Shown in pieces: positions 7,716-20,144 of a DNA stretch of 51,569 nt. Position 1 is the first letter of the stretch, and each line of letters begins with the position of its first letter. Both the position numbers and the translations under genes were made by a program. A model generated the notes under the pieces. That model did no database searches. It saw only the letters and a program-made list of their open reading frames with translations, and was not told where the DNA came from. The DNA is from Myxococcales bacterium (GTDB taxonomy: Bacteria > Myxococcota_A > Polyangia > Haliangiales > Haliangiaceae): assembly GCA_947483555.1 (NCBI GenBank), contig CANKMW010000065.1, positions 1-51,569 on the forward strand, written 5' to 3'.

Positions 7716-9251
7716 ATGAGCGAACAGAACGGTTTCAAGCGCATCAACTTCTTCAAGGGGTTCCTCACCACCGAGAAGGACTGGAACGAGGCCGAGAAAT
7801 ATCACATCGACAAACGCATGGTTCACAACCGGATGTTCCACTCCCCTGGAGTGGCGTTCGGTCACGGTGGCGATCTGCGGGTCGGGGCCCGCGCCCGCGG
7901 CGATCTGTCGGTCGAGATCCAGCCCGGCTACGCGGTCGACGCCAGCGGCCACGACATGCTGGTGTTCGATGCCCAGATCAAGAACATCAACCCCGAGGAG
8001 TTCCGGCTCCCGCAGACGGTCTACATCGTGCTGCGCTTCTACGAGGAGATGACCGACTTCATCGCCTACAAGGAGAACCTCGAGTACAAGGGCCACCGCC
8101 GGGTCCTCGAGACCTTCAAGGTCGAGGTGTCGCAGACCGAGCCCGACATCACCCGCGAGGTCGAGCTGGGCCGCATCTACCTCGAGAAGGGCGCCAACCG
8201 CATCCGCGACGCCCGCGACGCCGCCGATCCGCGCGCCAACGAGATCGATCTGCGGTTCGTGCCGCGCGCCGGCCGCGCCGGCTCGTTCATGGCACCGGCC
8301 CAGCGCCTGCGACTGCAGAACGTGTTCTGGCAGATCCGCCGCTCGGCGCTCGAGTACTGCCGTCGTGGCGTGCTGAGCGCCAACAACGTCGTCCAGTGTT
8401 GCAACACCGCGCTCATGCTCGACGCCTCGAACATGGTCGACATGCGCAACATCTTCGACATCTTCTACCTGCTCATCGAGAGCGAGGGCGAGATGGCGCT
8501 CGACGTCGACGCCCATCACCCGCAGATCGCGCAGAAGAAGGAGTTCTCCGAGTTCCGCCGCCACGTCGAGATCCTCCGCGGCCTGCTCGCCGAGGGGAAG
8601 TTCACGACCGAGGCGTTCAACAACATGATCGCCTACCAGTCGAAGCTCAACGAGATCTCGACCGCGGCGGTGGCCGGCGAGAAGATGCTGGTCGACGTCA
8701 AGGAAGCGCCCAAGGACGATGCGCCCAAGGCCGCCGACATCAAGGACTGGGAGGGCGTCAAGGTGATGCCCAACCCCAAGGACTCGATGGACCTCGACGG
8801 GCTGACCTGGGTGCTGGTCGACGAGATCAAGATCCTCGACACCGACTCCGAGACCAAGCACGCCTTCAACGTCAAGGAAGCGCGGGACAGCTATCGGTCA
8901 CGGCAGAAGCTCAAGTACCCCGACGGCACGGTGATCGAGGGCACCGGCCGCGCCCACGTCGGTGGCTTCGCCGAGTTCAAGATCATGAACATCACGCCCG
9001 GCCGCCCGGTGGTGATCCTGCGCCGCATGGACTACGTCTACGGCGACTACGAGCTCGAGATGCAGGTCAACGGCAAGTCGATCGGGGTGATCGCCTGCGC
9101 CGGCACCGATCGCGTCCACCGCTGGCGCAACTGGCCGGCGATGATCCCGGGCGAGATGGCCACCGATTCGACGCTGAACATCAAGCAGCTGGCGTTGACC
9201 GCCGGCCGCGACGTCAACATGTTCCACATCTGGGTCTACCAGCCCAAGTGA
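7716..9251 (+). CDS. Fibre/spike-like unknown of the baseplate cluster
   Basis: A 511-aa protein. Residues about 8-45 carry a pattern seen in many proteins of phage-tail-like clusters: FFKGFLTTEKDW, then E-x-x-YH, KRMVHNR and HSPGVAFG. A beta-rich region follows (LSVEIQPGYAVDASGHDM), then a helical middle, and a C-terminal beta-rich domain of about 150 residues after a Lys/Asp/Pro-rich linker near residue 335. The layout, a baseplate-docking N-terminus and a terminal beta domain, suggests a tail fibre or baseplate-attached adaptor. This is inferred from position and architecture. The ATG at 7716 starts 2 nt after the preceding stop, so the genes are probably co-translated. Confidence 0.6.
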   Translation: MSEQNGFKRINFFKGFLTTEKDWNEAEKYHIDKRMVHNRMFHSPGVAFGHGGDLRVGARARGDLSVEIQPGYAVDASGHDMLVFDAQIKNINPEEFRLPQTVYIVLRFYEEMTDFIAYKENLEYKGHRRVLETFKVEVSQTEPDITREVELGRIYLEKGANRIRDARDAADPRANEIDLRFVPRAGRAGSFMAPAQRLRLQNVFWQIRRSALEYCRRGVLSANNVVQCCNTALMLDASNMVDMRNIFDIFYLLIESEGEMALDVDAHHPQIAQKKEFSEFRRHVEILRGLLAEGKFTTEAFNNMIAYQSKLNEISTAAVAGEKMLVDVKEAPKDDAPKAADIKDWEGVKVMPNPKDSMDLDGLTWVLVDEIKILDTDSETKHAFNVKEARDSYRSRQKLKYPDGTVIEGTGRAHVGGFAEFKIMNITPGRPVVILRRMDYVYGDYELEMQVNGKSIGVIACAGTDRVHRWRNWPAMIPGEMATDSTLNIKQLALTAGRDVNMFHIWVYQPK

Positions 9252-9271
9252 AGTAGGATCGGCCGCCCGAC

Positions 9272-10060
9272 ATGTTCTTCAAGAAGCTCGATCCGATCTT
9301 CAAGCCGTTCCGCGAGATCCGGAACCGGTGGGTGGGCGCCAAGAGCAAGGTCGCGCACGTCAAGGTCGACGCCAAGCGCGTGCAAGGCATCGGCGCGCAG
9401 GGCCAGCAGATGGCGGGTGGCGTGGCGAAGCAGGGACAGGCGATGCAGCAACAGGGCCAGCAGGCCGCGCAAGGAGCGCAAGGAGCCATGCAGCAAGCAC
9501 CAGGAGCCCCCGGGGCTCCACCCGCGGGCCTCAACCCGAATCCACCACTCGTCACGCGTGGCTTCTGGCCGTTCGCCAAGAAGTTCTGTTCGCAGTGCGA
9601 TCAGCAGATGGACAAGCTGTGGTTCCAGTGTCCGCATTGCGCCCAGGCCGCGGCGGGTGCGGCGGCGGCAGCCGCGGCGATGGCGGCCAAGCCGGCGCCC
9701 AAGACCATGGCCTTCATGCTCAACCAGGGTGTGCAGGGCGGCGGACCGTCGGCGCAGGGTGGCTCGCAGGTGATCGGCTGGCTGGTGCCGTTGCAGGGAC
9801 CGCAGCGCGGGGAGCTGTTCACGCTCGGCGCGGCGACCTTGATCGGGACCGACCCGGCGACCTGCAACCTGGTGCTGATGGACAAGTTCATGTCGTCCAA
9901 GCACGCCGAGATCAAGGTCGAGGCCGGGCTGTGGATGCTGAAGGACCTCGGCTCGACCAACGGCACCTACGTCAACGACAAGCGGGTCGACAAGCAGGAG
10001 CTGGTCGACAACGACTTCGTCAAGTTCGGCCAGGCGCTGTGCCGGTTCAAGAGCCTATGA
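9272..10060 (+). CDS. Zinc-ribbon and FHA-domain protein
   Basis: A 262-aa protein with no signal peptide. A basic N-terminus leads into a Gln/Ala/Gly-rich low-complexity linker. A zinc ribbon follows with C106-x2-C109 and C120-x2-C123, then an Ala run. A PKTM motif with Thr145 precedes a C-terminal FHA domain at about residues 160-262. The FHA domain shows the phosphothreonine-binding pattern, with SSKHAEI and LGSTNGTYVN. It probably docks to a threonine-phosphorylated partner. The gene follows the fibre-like gene by 20 bp and its stop overlaps the next start as ATGA. Confidence 0.88.
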   Translation: MFFKKLDPIFKPFREIRNRWVGAKSKVAHVKVDAKRVQGIGAQGQQMAGGVAKQGQAMQQQGQQAAQGAQGAMQQAPGAPGAPPAGLNPNPPLVTRGFWPFAKKFCSQCDQQMDKLWFQCPHCAQAAAGAAAAAAAMAAKPAPKTMAFMLNQGVQGGGPSAQGGSQVIGWLVPLQGPQRGELFTLGAATLIGTDPATCNLVLMDKFMSSKHAEIKVEAGLWMLKDLGSTNGTYVNDKRVDKQELVDNDFVKFGQALCRFKSL

Positions 10061-11721
10061 CCCGGCGCGTCGCGATCGGACTCGGAGTGCTGGCGGTGGT
10101 CGCCGTGGTGGCGCCGCGCGTCGCCCGCGCGCAGGTCTCGTCGTGGGTGATCGTCGAGACCACCCCCGGCGAGCCCACCGAGAAGGTGAAGAACCCGCCG
10201 CCCAACATCAAGGTCAAGGTGATCGGCGAGCCGGCTCCCAAGGAGGAGGACAAGATCAAGTTCCGCCTCGAGGATACCGACCAGAAGAAGAAGATGAAGG
10301 GCGTCACCCCGACGACGGTGATCCCGTTCCACAAGTCGAGCGACTCGCTCGCCATCGTGGTCCTGGTCGAGGGCCATCAGTACTACTTCGGCAACGACAA
10401 GTACGTGCAGGTGGCGGCGCCGGCCAACCCCGACGCGCCGCCCGATCCCAACGCGGTGCGCATCATCACCAAGGTGTCCAAGGGCGTCTACGACGTCATC
10501 GTCAACGCCCTCGACGCTCCGGCCGGCAAGGAAGAAGAGACCCCGACCACCATCTCGTCGGCGGGCAACCCCAGCGGCTCGAAGGGCTCGCTGGTGGTCT
10601 ACAGCGTCGGCGCCGACGTCCGCTATCCGATGGGCCCGCTCAACCAGCTCACCGGCGAGAAGCTGGGTCCGCAGGAGCTGCAGAAGGGCAAGACCAGTCG
10701 CGAGCTCGCCGAGGGCCTGCGCGAGGGGCTGTCGCAGCTCAAGAAGGCGTCGGCCACCCGCCGCGTCCTGTTCGTGATCGCCGATGGCTTCGACGCCGGG
10801 TCGGTCGAGGACATCAAGGCGATCCGCAAGCAGTTCGACAACGAGAAGATCGACATCTTCGCCTTCCACCTCGAGGCCGGCAGCGACTTCATCGCCGGCG
10901 ACGATCCGCAGAAGAACGCCAGCATCATGAAGGCGCTGGGCCAGGGCGGGGACGGCAACTACTTCAAGATCAAGGACGCCGCCGACCTCGCCACCAAGAT
11001 CTCGGCCGCGGTGCTGACCATCAACAGCCGCTTCTATCTGATCTTCCCCGGTCAGGTGATGGACGCCAAGACCAAGCTCAAGGCCGGCTTCGACTGGGAC
11101 GGCAAGGAGCACGAGCTGGTGCTCAACAAGGACGACGAGCCGGCCACCGAGAAGAACCAGTCGGTGGTCCTGATGCCGGTCTGGGGCCAGTCCAAGGGTG
11201 GCTCGTTGTGGTGGCTGTGGCTGGCCATCCCGGGCGGCCTGGTGGTGCTCATCGGCCTGATCGCGCTGCTGGGCCGCAAGAAGCCGGAGCCGATGCCGAT
11301 GCCGATGCCGGTGATGGCACCGCCGCCGGTCGCCGCGCCGGCCGGCCTGCCGCAGATCCAGGCCGCGCCCGCGCAGGCCAACAAGACGATGGCCATCAAC
11401 ATCTCGAGCGGCGATGGCGTGCCGGTGGTCGGCTGGATCGTGCCGATCAACGGGCCTCAGCAGTACCAGACGTTCAAGCTGTTCGCCGGCATCACCAAGG
11501 TCGGCAACGCCCATGGCGCCCACATCATCATCAACGATGGCTTCATGAGCTCCGATCACGCGCAGATCGCGATGTCCCCCAACGGCTTCACGGTCATCGA
11601 CAGCGGCTCGACCAACGGCACGTTCGTCAACGAGCGACGGATCCAGCGCCACGAGCTGATCGACAATGACGTCATCAAGTTCGGCAAGACCGACTGCAAG
11701 TTCAAGACGATCAACACCTGA
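10057..11721 (+). CDS. Membrane protein: signal peptide, VWA-like domain, TM helix, FHA domain
   Basis: A 554-aa protein. It has a cleavable-looking signal peptide (residues 1-25, ending ARAQ) and an exported region with a von Willebrand A-like fold at about residues 170-330, including RRVLFVIADGFD and DIFAFHLEAG. I cannot see a canonical DxSxS metal site. A TM helix spans about 384-407 with a KK stop signal, followed by a Pro/Met-rich linker. A NKTM motif (Thr444) precedes a C-terminal FHA domain at about 455-552 with SSDHAQI and SGSTNGTFVN. The topology implies a periplasmic VWA-like part and a cytoplasmic FHA. It is paralogous to the protein at 12233, and the two may link envelope and kinase signalling. 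Confidence 0.85.
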   Translation: MTRRVAIGLGVLAVVAVVAPRVARAQVSSWVIVETTPGEPTEKVKNPPPNIKVKVIGEPAPKEEDKIKFRLEDTDQKKKMKGVTPTTVIPFHKSSDSLAIVVLVEGHQYYFGNDKYVQVAAPANPDAPPDPNAVRIITKVSKGVYDVIVNALDAPAGKEEETPTTISSAGNPSGSKGSLVVYSVGADVRYPMGPLNQLTGEKLGPQELQKGKTSRELAEGLREGLSQLKKASATRRVLFVIADGFDAGSVEDIKAIRKQFDNEKIDIFAFHLEAGSDFIAGDDPQKNASIMKALGQGGDGNYFKIKDAADLATKISAAVLTINSRFYLIFPGQVMDAKTKLKAGFDWDGKEHELVLNKDDEPATEKNQSVVLMPVWGQSKGGSLWWLWLAIPGGLVVLIGLIALLGRKKPEPMPMPMPVMAPPPVAAPAGLPQIQAAPAQANKTMAINISSGDGVPVVGWIVPINGPQQYQTFKLFAGITKVGNAHGAHIIINDGFMSSDHAQIAMSPNGFTVIDSGSTNGTFVNERRIQRHELIDNDVIKFGKTDCKFKTINT

Positions 11722-11763
11722 GGCGCGCCCATGCGAGCCTTCAGGGAGGAATGAGGGCCCGCG

Positions 11764-12231
11764 GTGTCGACGTCGGTCGTGGTCGGGATCGTGGTCGGTT
11801 CGGTCGCGGGCTTCATCGTCCTGCTGCTGGTGGTCATGTGGCTGGTGCGGCGCGGCCGCCGCGGTGGCGGCCGGGTGTGCGGCAATTGCCGCCAGCCCCA
11901 GCTGCCGCAATGGGATCGCTGCTACTTCTGCGGCTGGACGCCGTCGGCGCGCCTCGAGTTCATCCTCGGGCCGCTGGCCGGCCACGTCGTCGAGCTGCGC
12001 GAGGCCGTGACCACGGTCGGCTCGGTGGCCGGCAACACGGTGGTGCTGGCCGACCCGGCGGTGTCGCGCAAGCATGCCGGCATCCGCCGCGTCGAAGGCG
12101 GCTACGAGCTGGCCGATTTCGGCTCGACCAACGGCGTCTACGTCAACGGTCACCGCATGCCCAAGAAGCTCCTGGCCGGCGGTGACGTGATCCGTGTCGG
12201 CAACAGCGAGCTCGTGTTCCGTCGAGAGTAA
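11764..12231 (+). CDS. Membrane-anchored zinc-ribbon/FHA protein
   Basis: A 155-aa protein. An N-terminal TM helix (about residues 4-29) is followed by a basic stop, then a zinc ribbon (C39-x2-C42, C54-x2-C57) and an FHA domain at about 62-153 with SRKHAGIRR and FGSTNGVYVNG. The GTG at 11764 is preceded by a GA-rich site; an ATG 13 nt upstream is out of frame. It lies between the two VWA-like/FHA paralogues. Its FHA would be cytoplasmic and could recruit phosphorylated partners to the membrane. Confidence 0.85.
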   Translation: MSTSVVVGIVVGSVAGFIVLLLVVMWLVRRGRRGGGRVCGNCRQPQLPQWDRCYFCGWTPSARLEFILGPLAGHVVELREAVTTVGSVAGNTVVLADPAVSRKHAGIRRVEGGYELADFGSTNGVYVNGHRMPKKLLAGGDVIRVGNSELVFRRE

Positions 12232-12232
12232 T

Positions 12233-13825
12233 ATGCAGCCCACCATGCTCACCTTCACGCGGATCGGGGTCGCGTGCCTCGTCGTGGCCACCGCCGGTGT
12301 CGCCGCCGCCGCCCCCGAGCTTCGCTTCGAGACCAAGGCCGGCGAGCCGACCGACAAGGACAAACATCCGCCACCCACCGTCACGGTGACGGTGATCGGT
12401 GGCACCGCGATGGCCCCCGAGGCGTTCGTGCTCCGGCAGACCGACGGCAAGCTGGCCGGGCTCAAGGCCAGCAAGGTGACCCCCTACGCGCAGGGCCCGG
12501 AACCGGTCGGCATCGCGGTGCTGGTGTTCGGCGACCCGACCTGGCTGACCGGCCGCAAGGAGCTGGTCGGCGCGCTCGAAGGCACCCTGGGCGCGCTGGC
12601 CACCGCCGGTCCGCCCGGTTCCCAGGGCCTGGTCCTCATGTACCGCGGCGACATCGAGGTTCGCCAGGCCGCCGGGCCGCTGGCCGATCTGGCCGCCGTC
12701 AAGCTCGGGCCCAAGGATCCCGGCGCCGCCAAGGCCGATCGCGACCTCGCCGGCGCGGTCAAGCGCGCGATCGCCGAGCTCGACAAGCTGTCGACCCCGC
12801 GCAAGGCGCTGTTCATCCTCGGCGATGGCATCGACGGCGCCGGCTCGCGGTCGCCGTCGGGCCCGATGCGCGAGCTGCAGAAGGTGCTGGCCGACAAGCA
12901 GATCATCGCGTTCGCGGCCGCGCTGCAGATCGATCTGCCGCCGCTGGGGTCGCCGGTGCCTCCGCCGATCACGGTCAACCCCAAGACCGGCGAGGAGGTC
13001 ACCGATCCGCTGCTCGAGGACGCCTTCGCGATCGCCGATGGCGAGTGGCGCAAGATCAAGGACCAGGCCATCGCCGATCTCAAGATCCTCGTCGGCGGTC
13101 AGGCCCAGAAGCTGACCTCGGCCGGCAGCCTCGGCGGCGCCGCGAGCGGTTTCACCTCGTTGCTCGATGATCGCTATTACGTCACCTTCCCCGGCTTCGA
13201 CGCCAAGCTCAAGGCCGGCTTCAGCTGGGACGGCAAGGACCACCCGTTGATGCTGCGCATCGATGGCCAGGACACCACCGCCACGCCGGTGACGATGACG
13301 CCGACCTGGAGCATGCCGGGCGGCGGCTCGTCGTGGTGGATCTGGCTGCTGGTCGGCGGCGGCGCGGTGGCCGTGGTCGGCGTCGTGGTCGCCACCCGCA
13401 AGAAGCCGCTGCCACCGCCGCCACCGCCGCCCCCACCCTCGGTGGCCGCGCCGGCCGGTCCGCCGCCGGGACCGGCCAAGCCGCAGAAGACGATGTTCGT
13501 CGGCATGGGCGACGACTCGGTGTTCCCGCAGGTGGCGTGGATGGTCTTCATGACCGGCCCCAAGAAGCATCGCTTCGTCAAGCTGCACCCGGGCACCAAC
13601 AAGATCGGCACCGGCAGCACCTGCGAGGTGGTCATCGACGATGGCTTCATGAGCACCGAGCACACGCTGGTGATGATGTTGCCCGACGGCTTCTGGATCC
13701 AGGACAACGGCTCCACCAACGGCACGTTCGTCAACGACCACAAGCTCACGGTCAAGCAGGAGCTGTGGGACAACGACCTGATCATGGTTGGCAAGACGGT
13801 CGTGAAGTTCAAATCGGTGACCTGA
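12233..13825 (+). CDS. Second VWA-like/TM/FHA membrane protein
   Basis: A 530-aa paralogue of the protein at 10057. It has a signal peptide (about 1-25), then an exported region with a VWA-like segment (RKALFILGDGID), again without an obvious MIDAS motif. A TM helix spans about 367-388 with RKK, followed by a Pro-rich linker. A QKTM motif with Thr420 precedes an FHA domain at about 432-529 with STEHTLV and NGSTNGTFVN. Both paralogues share a KAGFxWDGK element just before the TM. The ATG at 12233 was chosen because it directly starts the signal peptide and sits 1 nt after the previous stop. Confidence 0.83.
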   Translation: MQPTMLTFTRIGVACLVVATAGVAAAAPELRFETKAGEPTDKDKHPPPTVTVTVIGGTAMAPEAFVLRQTDGKLAGLKASKVTPYAQGPEPVGIAVLVFGDPTWLTGRKELVGALEGTLGALATAGPPGSQGLVLMYRGDIEVRQAAGPLADLAAVKLGPKDPGAAKADRDLAGAVKRAIAELDKLSTPRKALFILGDGIDGAGSRSPSGPMRELQKVLADKQIIAFAAALQIDLPPLGSPVPPPITVNPKTGEEVTDPLLEDAFAIADGEWRKIKDQAIADLKILVGGQAQKLTSAGSLGGAASGFTSLLDDRYYVTFPGFDAKLKAGFSWDGKDHPLMLRIDGQDTTATPVTMTPTWSMPGGGSSWWIWLLVGGGAVAVVGVVVATRKKPLPPPPPPPPPSVAAPAGPPPGPAKPQKTMFVGMGDDSVFPQVAWMVFMTGPKKHRFVKLHPGTNKIGTGSTCEVVIDDGFMSTEHTLVMMLPDGFWIQDNGSTNGTFVNDHKLTVKQELWDNDLIMVGKTVVKFKSVT

Positions 13826-13887
13826 GCGGCCACGGCGCCCTGGTGTGATGGCGGGCCGGAGCCGGCTCGGGTACGATTCGGTCATCC

Positions 13888-16377
<2,490 letters not shown>

Positions 16378-16397
16378 TCGCGCTCGAACACCGACGA

Positions 16398-16424
16398 GAA
16401 TCGACCGAATCGACCGAATCGAAA
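16398..16424 (+). repeat. Short 9-bp direct repeats before the AAA+ gene
   Basis: GAATCGACC occurs twice, followed by a degenerate third copy, in the 57-bp gap between the coiled-coil FHA gene and the AAA+ ATPase gene. The role is unknown; it may be a regulatory site or slippage. Confidence 0.4.
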
Positions 16425-16434
16425 GACCACCTCC

Positions 16435-18066
<1,632 letters not shown>

Positions 18067-18076
18067 AAGGAAGCCC

Positions 18077-18484
18077 ATGTCGCACTTCACCAAATGCGAG
18101 CTGAAGATGACCAACCTGGCGGCGATCAAGGCCGCCCTGGCTGACCTGACCCTCGAGTTCCAGGCCGCCGAGGAGAACCAGCAGGTGACCGTGCGCGGTT
18201 ACCGCGGCGACACCCTCAAGGCCGCGATCAAGGTCGACATGGGCCAGTACGACATCGGCGTGATCGCCAACGAGCACGGCACCTACGACCTGGTCGCCGA
18301 CTGGTGGGGCGTGGAGACGACCAAGGGCGTCTCCGAGGCCGCGTTCAAGGACCAGCTGTCGCAGCGCTACCAGTATCACAACGTGAAGATGGCCTGCGAG
18401 GACAAGGGCTGGGCGCTCGAGGAAGAGGTCAACGAGGAGGACGGTTCGATCCGCCTCGTGGTTCGCAAGTGGGTCAGCGAGTAG
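18077..18484 (+). CDS. DUF1257 family protein (Ycf35-like)
   Basis: A 135-aa protein beginning MSHFTKCELKM, the typical DUF1257/Ycf35 start. It has the conserved VRGYRGDTLKA and YDLVADWWGV segments. Members are cytoplasmic and of unknown function, and are often linked with Ycf46-like ATPases and DUF2997 proteins. The start follows an AAAGGA site and lies 10 bp after the ATPase stop, so one transcript is likely. No catalytic motif is recognised. Confidence 0.9.
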   Translation: MSHFTKCELKMTNLAAIKAALADLTLEFQAAEENQQVTVRGYRGDTLKAAIKVDMGQYDIGVIANEHGTYDLVADWWGVETTKGVSEAAFKDQLSQRYQYHNVKMACEDKGWALEEEVNEEDGSIRLVVRKWVSE

Positions 18485-18500
18485 GCGAGCAGGAGCCGAC

Positions 18501-18728
18501 ATGCGCAAACAAGACATCGAGATCGTCATCGCGCCCAACGGCGAGGTCACCTTCACCGTCAAGGGCGTGAAGGGCGGCAGCTGCCTCGACGAGACCAAGT
18601 TCCTCGAGCAGGCGCTCGGTGGAGCGGTGATCGACCAGCAGAAGACCGGCGAATACTACGAACAATCCGAGGGTTACGTCTCGACCTGGGCCGGGGACGG
18701 CAATCCAGGGGAAGGCAGCAGCGAGTAG
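18501..18728 (+). CDS. DUF2997 family protein
   Basis: A 75-aa protein with the DUF2997 pattern: IEIVIAPNGEVTFTVKGVKG, then Cys in GGSCLDETKFLEQALGG, ending in an acidic tail. It lies 16 bp after the DUF1257 gene behind an AGGAG site, completing the ATPase/DUF1257/DUF2997 trio. The function is unknown; conserved linkage suggests a small partner or substrate of the ATPase complex. Confidence 0.88.
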   Translation: MRKQDIEIVIAPNGEVTFTVKGVKGGSCLDETKFLEQALGGAVIDQQKTGEYYEQSEGYVSTWAGDGNPGEGSSE

Positions 18729-18733
18729 TCCCG

Positions 18734-18739
18734 TATAAT
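18734..18739 (+). promoter_or_regulatory. Perfect TATAAT element before the DUF4157 gene
   Basis: A consensus -10 hexamer sits 10 nt before the GTG at 18750, in the 21-bp gap after the DUF2997 gene. No good -35 is visible. If used, transcription would start almost at the GTG and yield a nearly leaderless mRNA. Chance remains possible. Confidence 0.25.
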
Positions 18740-18749
18740 GGACTGACCC

Positions 18750-19406
18750 GTGGCCGCCTCCGACGATACCGAGCTGGACGACCTCGCCGAGCTGGCACCC
18801 GAGCAGCTCTCCGACGAGCTGGCGCGCGATATCGCCAAGCGCTGGGATCCCGAACGGCTGCTGAAGCTGGTCGCGGCCCGCGCCGGCAAGGGCGAGGCGC
18901 TCGACGCCTCGCTGCGCGCCCGCTACGAGCAGAAGCTGGGCGTCGACCTCGGTCACGTCCGCGTCTACAGCGGCGAGTTCGCCGAGGAGTTCAACAAGCA
19001 GCGCAACGCCGACGCCGTCACCATCGGCGGCACCGGCATGATCCTCATGGGTGGCACCACGGATCGGCCGATGTCGTCGGCGTCCGGACAGGCGCTGCTC
19101 GCCCACGAGCTGACCCACGTGGCCCAGGCCGAGCGGGGCGTCCACCGCTCCGGGCGTGGCGTCGACATGGAGCTGGCGACCGAGGAGCACGAGGCCGAGG
19201 CCGAGGAGGCGGAGCAGGCGGAGATGCAGGTTCAGCAGGGTGGGGGCGGGGCCAGCGCCGGCGGTGGTGGGGGCGACGGCGGCGCCGGGCAGGCCAAGCA
19301 GAACGCCAAGCTCGAGGCCGAGGTCACCCAGCGGGTGATCGACATGCTGGGCGAGACGGTGCGGGTGCTGGTGCAGCGCTCGGGCCCGACAATGCGCCGC
19401 CCGTGA
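18750..19406 (+). CDS. DUF4157 (eCIS-associated) metalloprotease-like protein
   Basis: A 218-aa protein. The DUF4157 core lies at about residues 45-130: LDASLRARYEQKLGVDLGHVRVYSG leads to LLAHELTHVAQ with an intact HExxH (His119, Glu120, His123). After it come an acidic helix, a Gly-rich linker and a short helical tail. DUF4157 proteins are strongly enriched in extracellular contractile injection loci, often as an N-terminal domain on effectors, so this is one of the clearest eCIS links here. The protein is short and lacks an attached toxin domain, so it may be a chaperone, maturation factor or small effector. The GTG start follows the DUF2997 stop by 21 bp. Confidence 0.85.
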   Translation: MAASDDTELDDLAELAPEQLSDELARDIAKRWDPERLLKLVAARAGKGEALDASLRARYEQKLGVDLGHVRVYSGEFAEEFNKQRNADAVTIGGTGMILMGGTTDRPMSSASGQALLAHELTHVAQAERGVHRSGRGVDMELATEEHEAEAEEAEQAEMQVQQGGGGASAGGGGGDGGAGQAKQNAKLEAEVTQRVIDMLGETVRVLVQRSGPTMRRP

Positions 19407-19453
19407 CCGCGGACCGGCAAGCCGGCGCCAATTGAGGTAGGCTCGAAGGCCGC

Positions 19454-20134
19454 ATGAGCGAGACCGGTGCCGACGCTGGCGTGGTGCAGTCACGGCGACA
19501 ACTCGAACGGCTGGTTGCCGACGACGAGCTGGCCGGACGCACGATTCAAGGCTTCGCCGCGCCCGGCCTGCTGATGCGGGCGGTCGATCTCGACAGCGTC
19601 GTCCTCGAGCGCGTCGACCTGCAGGACGCCGACGGCGAGGACGCTCGGCTCGAGCACGCTGATCTGCGCCAGTGCGACCTGCGCCGCTCGCGCTGGTGCG
19701 GCGGCCTGTGGAACCGGGTCAAGGCCGTCGACTCGGACCTCACGCAGATCGATCTGTCGCGCGCCCAGGTGTTGCGGTGCAACCTGGGGCCGGTGCGGCT
19801 TGGCAAGGCCGGGTTCAGCGGGGCGCGCCTGCAGGGCACCACGTTCCTCGCTTCCGAGCTCTACGGCGCCGACTTCCGGCGCGCGGTGCTGACCAAGGTG
19901 GTCTTCGACGGCTACGAAAGCTCGACGGTGTCGCTGTCACGCGCCGACTTCACGGGCGCGGCGCTGTTCGAGGTCGACTTCCGGCGCGCCAACCTGTACG
20001 GCGCCTCGCTGCGCGAGGCGCTGCTGTTTCGTTGCGACCTGCGCGGTGTCAATCTGTCCTCGGCCGACCTGCGCGGCGCGCGCATGGTCGGCTGTCTCAC
20101 CCATGGCGTCGATCTCGACGACGCGCAGATCTGA
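19454..20134 (+). CDS. Pentapeptide-repeat protein
   Basis: A 226-aa protein. From about residue 45 to the end it is built of A(D/N)LxX-type pentapeptides, such as ADLRQCDLRRS, ADFRRAVL, ADFTGAALFEVDFRRANL and ADLRGARM, which fold as a right-handed quadrilateral beta helix. No signal peptide or enzyme domain is seen. Pentapeptide proteins accompany several T6SS and eCIS clusters with unclear roles. The ATG at 19454 begins MSETGADAG. The next gene's GTG lies 10 bp after its stop. Confidence 0.85.
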   Translation: MSETGADAGVVQSRRQLERLVADDELAGRTIQGFAAPGLLMRAVDLDSVVLERVDLQDADGEDARLEHADLRQCDLRRSRWCGGLWNRVKAVDSDLTQIDLSRAQVLRCNLGPVRLGKAGFSGARLQGTTFLASELYGADFRRAVLTKVVFDGYESSTVSLSRADFTGAALFEVDFRRANLYGASLREALLFRCDLRGVNLSSADLRGARMVGCLTHGVDLDDAQI

Positions 20135-20144
20135 GGCCAATCCC

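Noticed and set aside
9967..12474. Minus-strand open frame of 835 codons
   Set aside because: It mirrors the FHA/VWA-like genes, is rich in R, D, H and G as antisense translations are, and has no recognisable domain.
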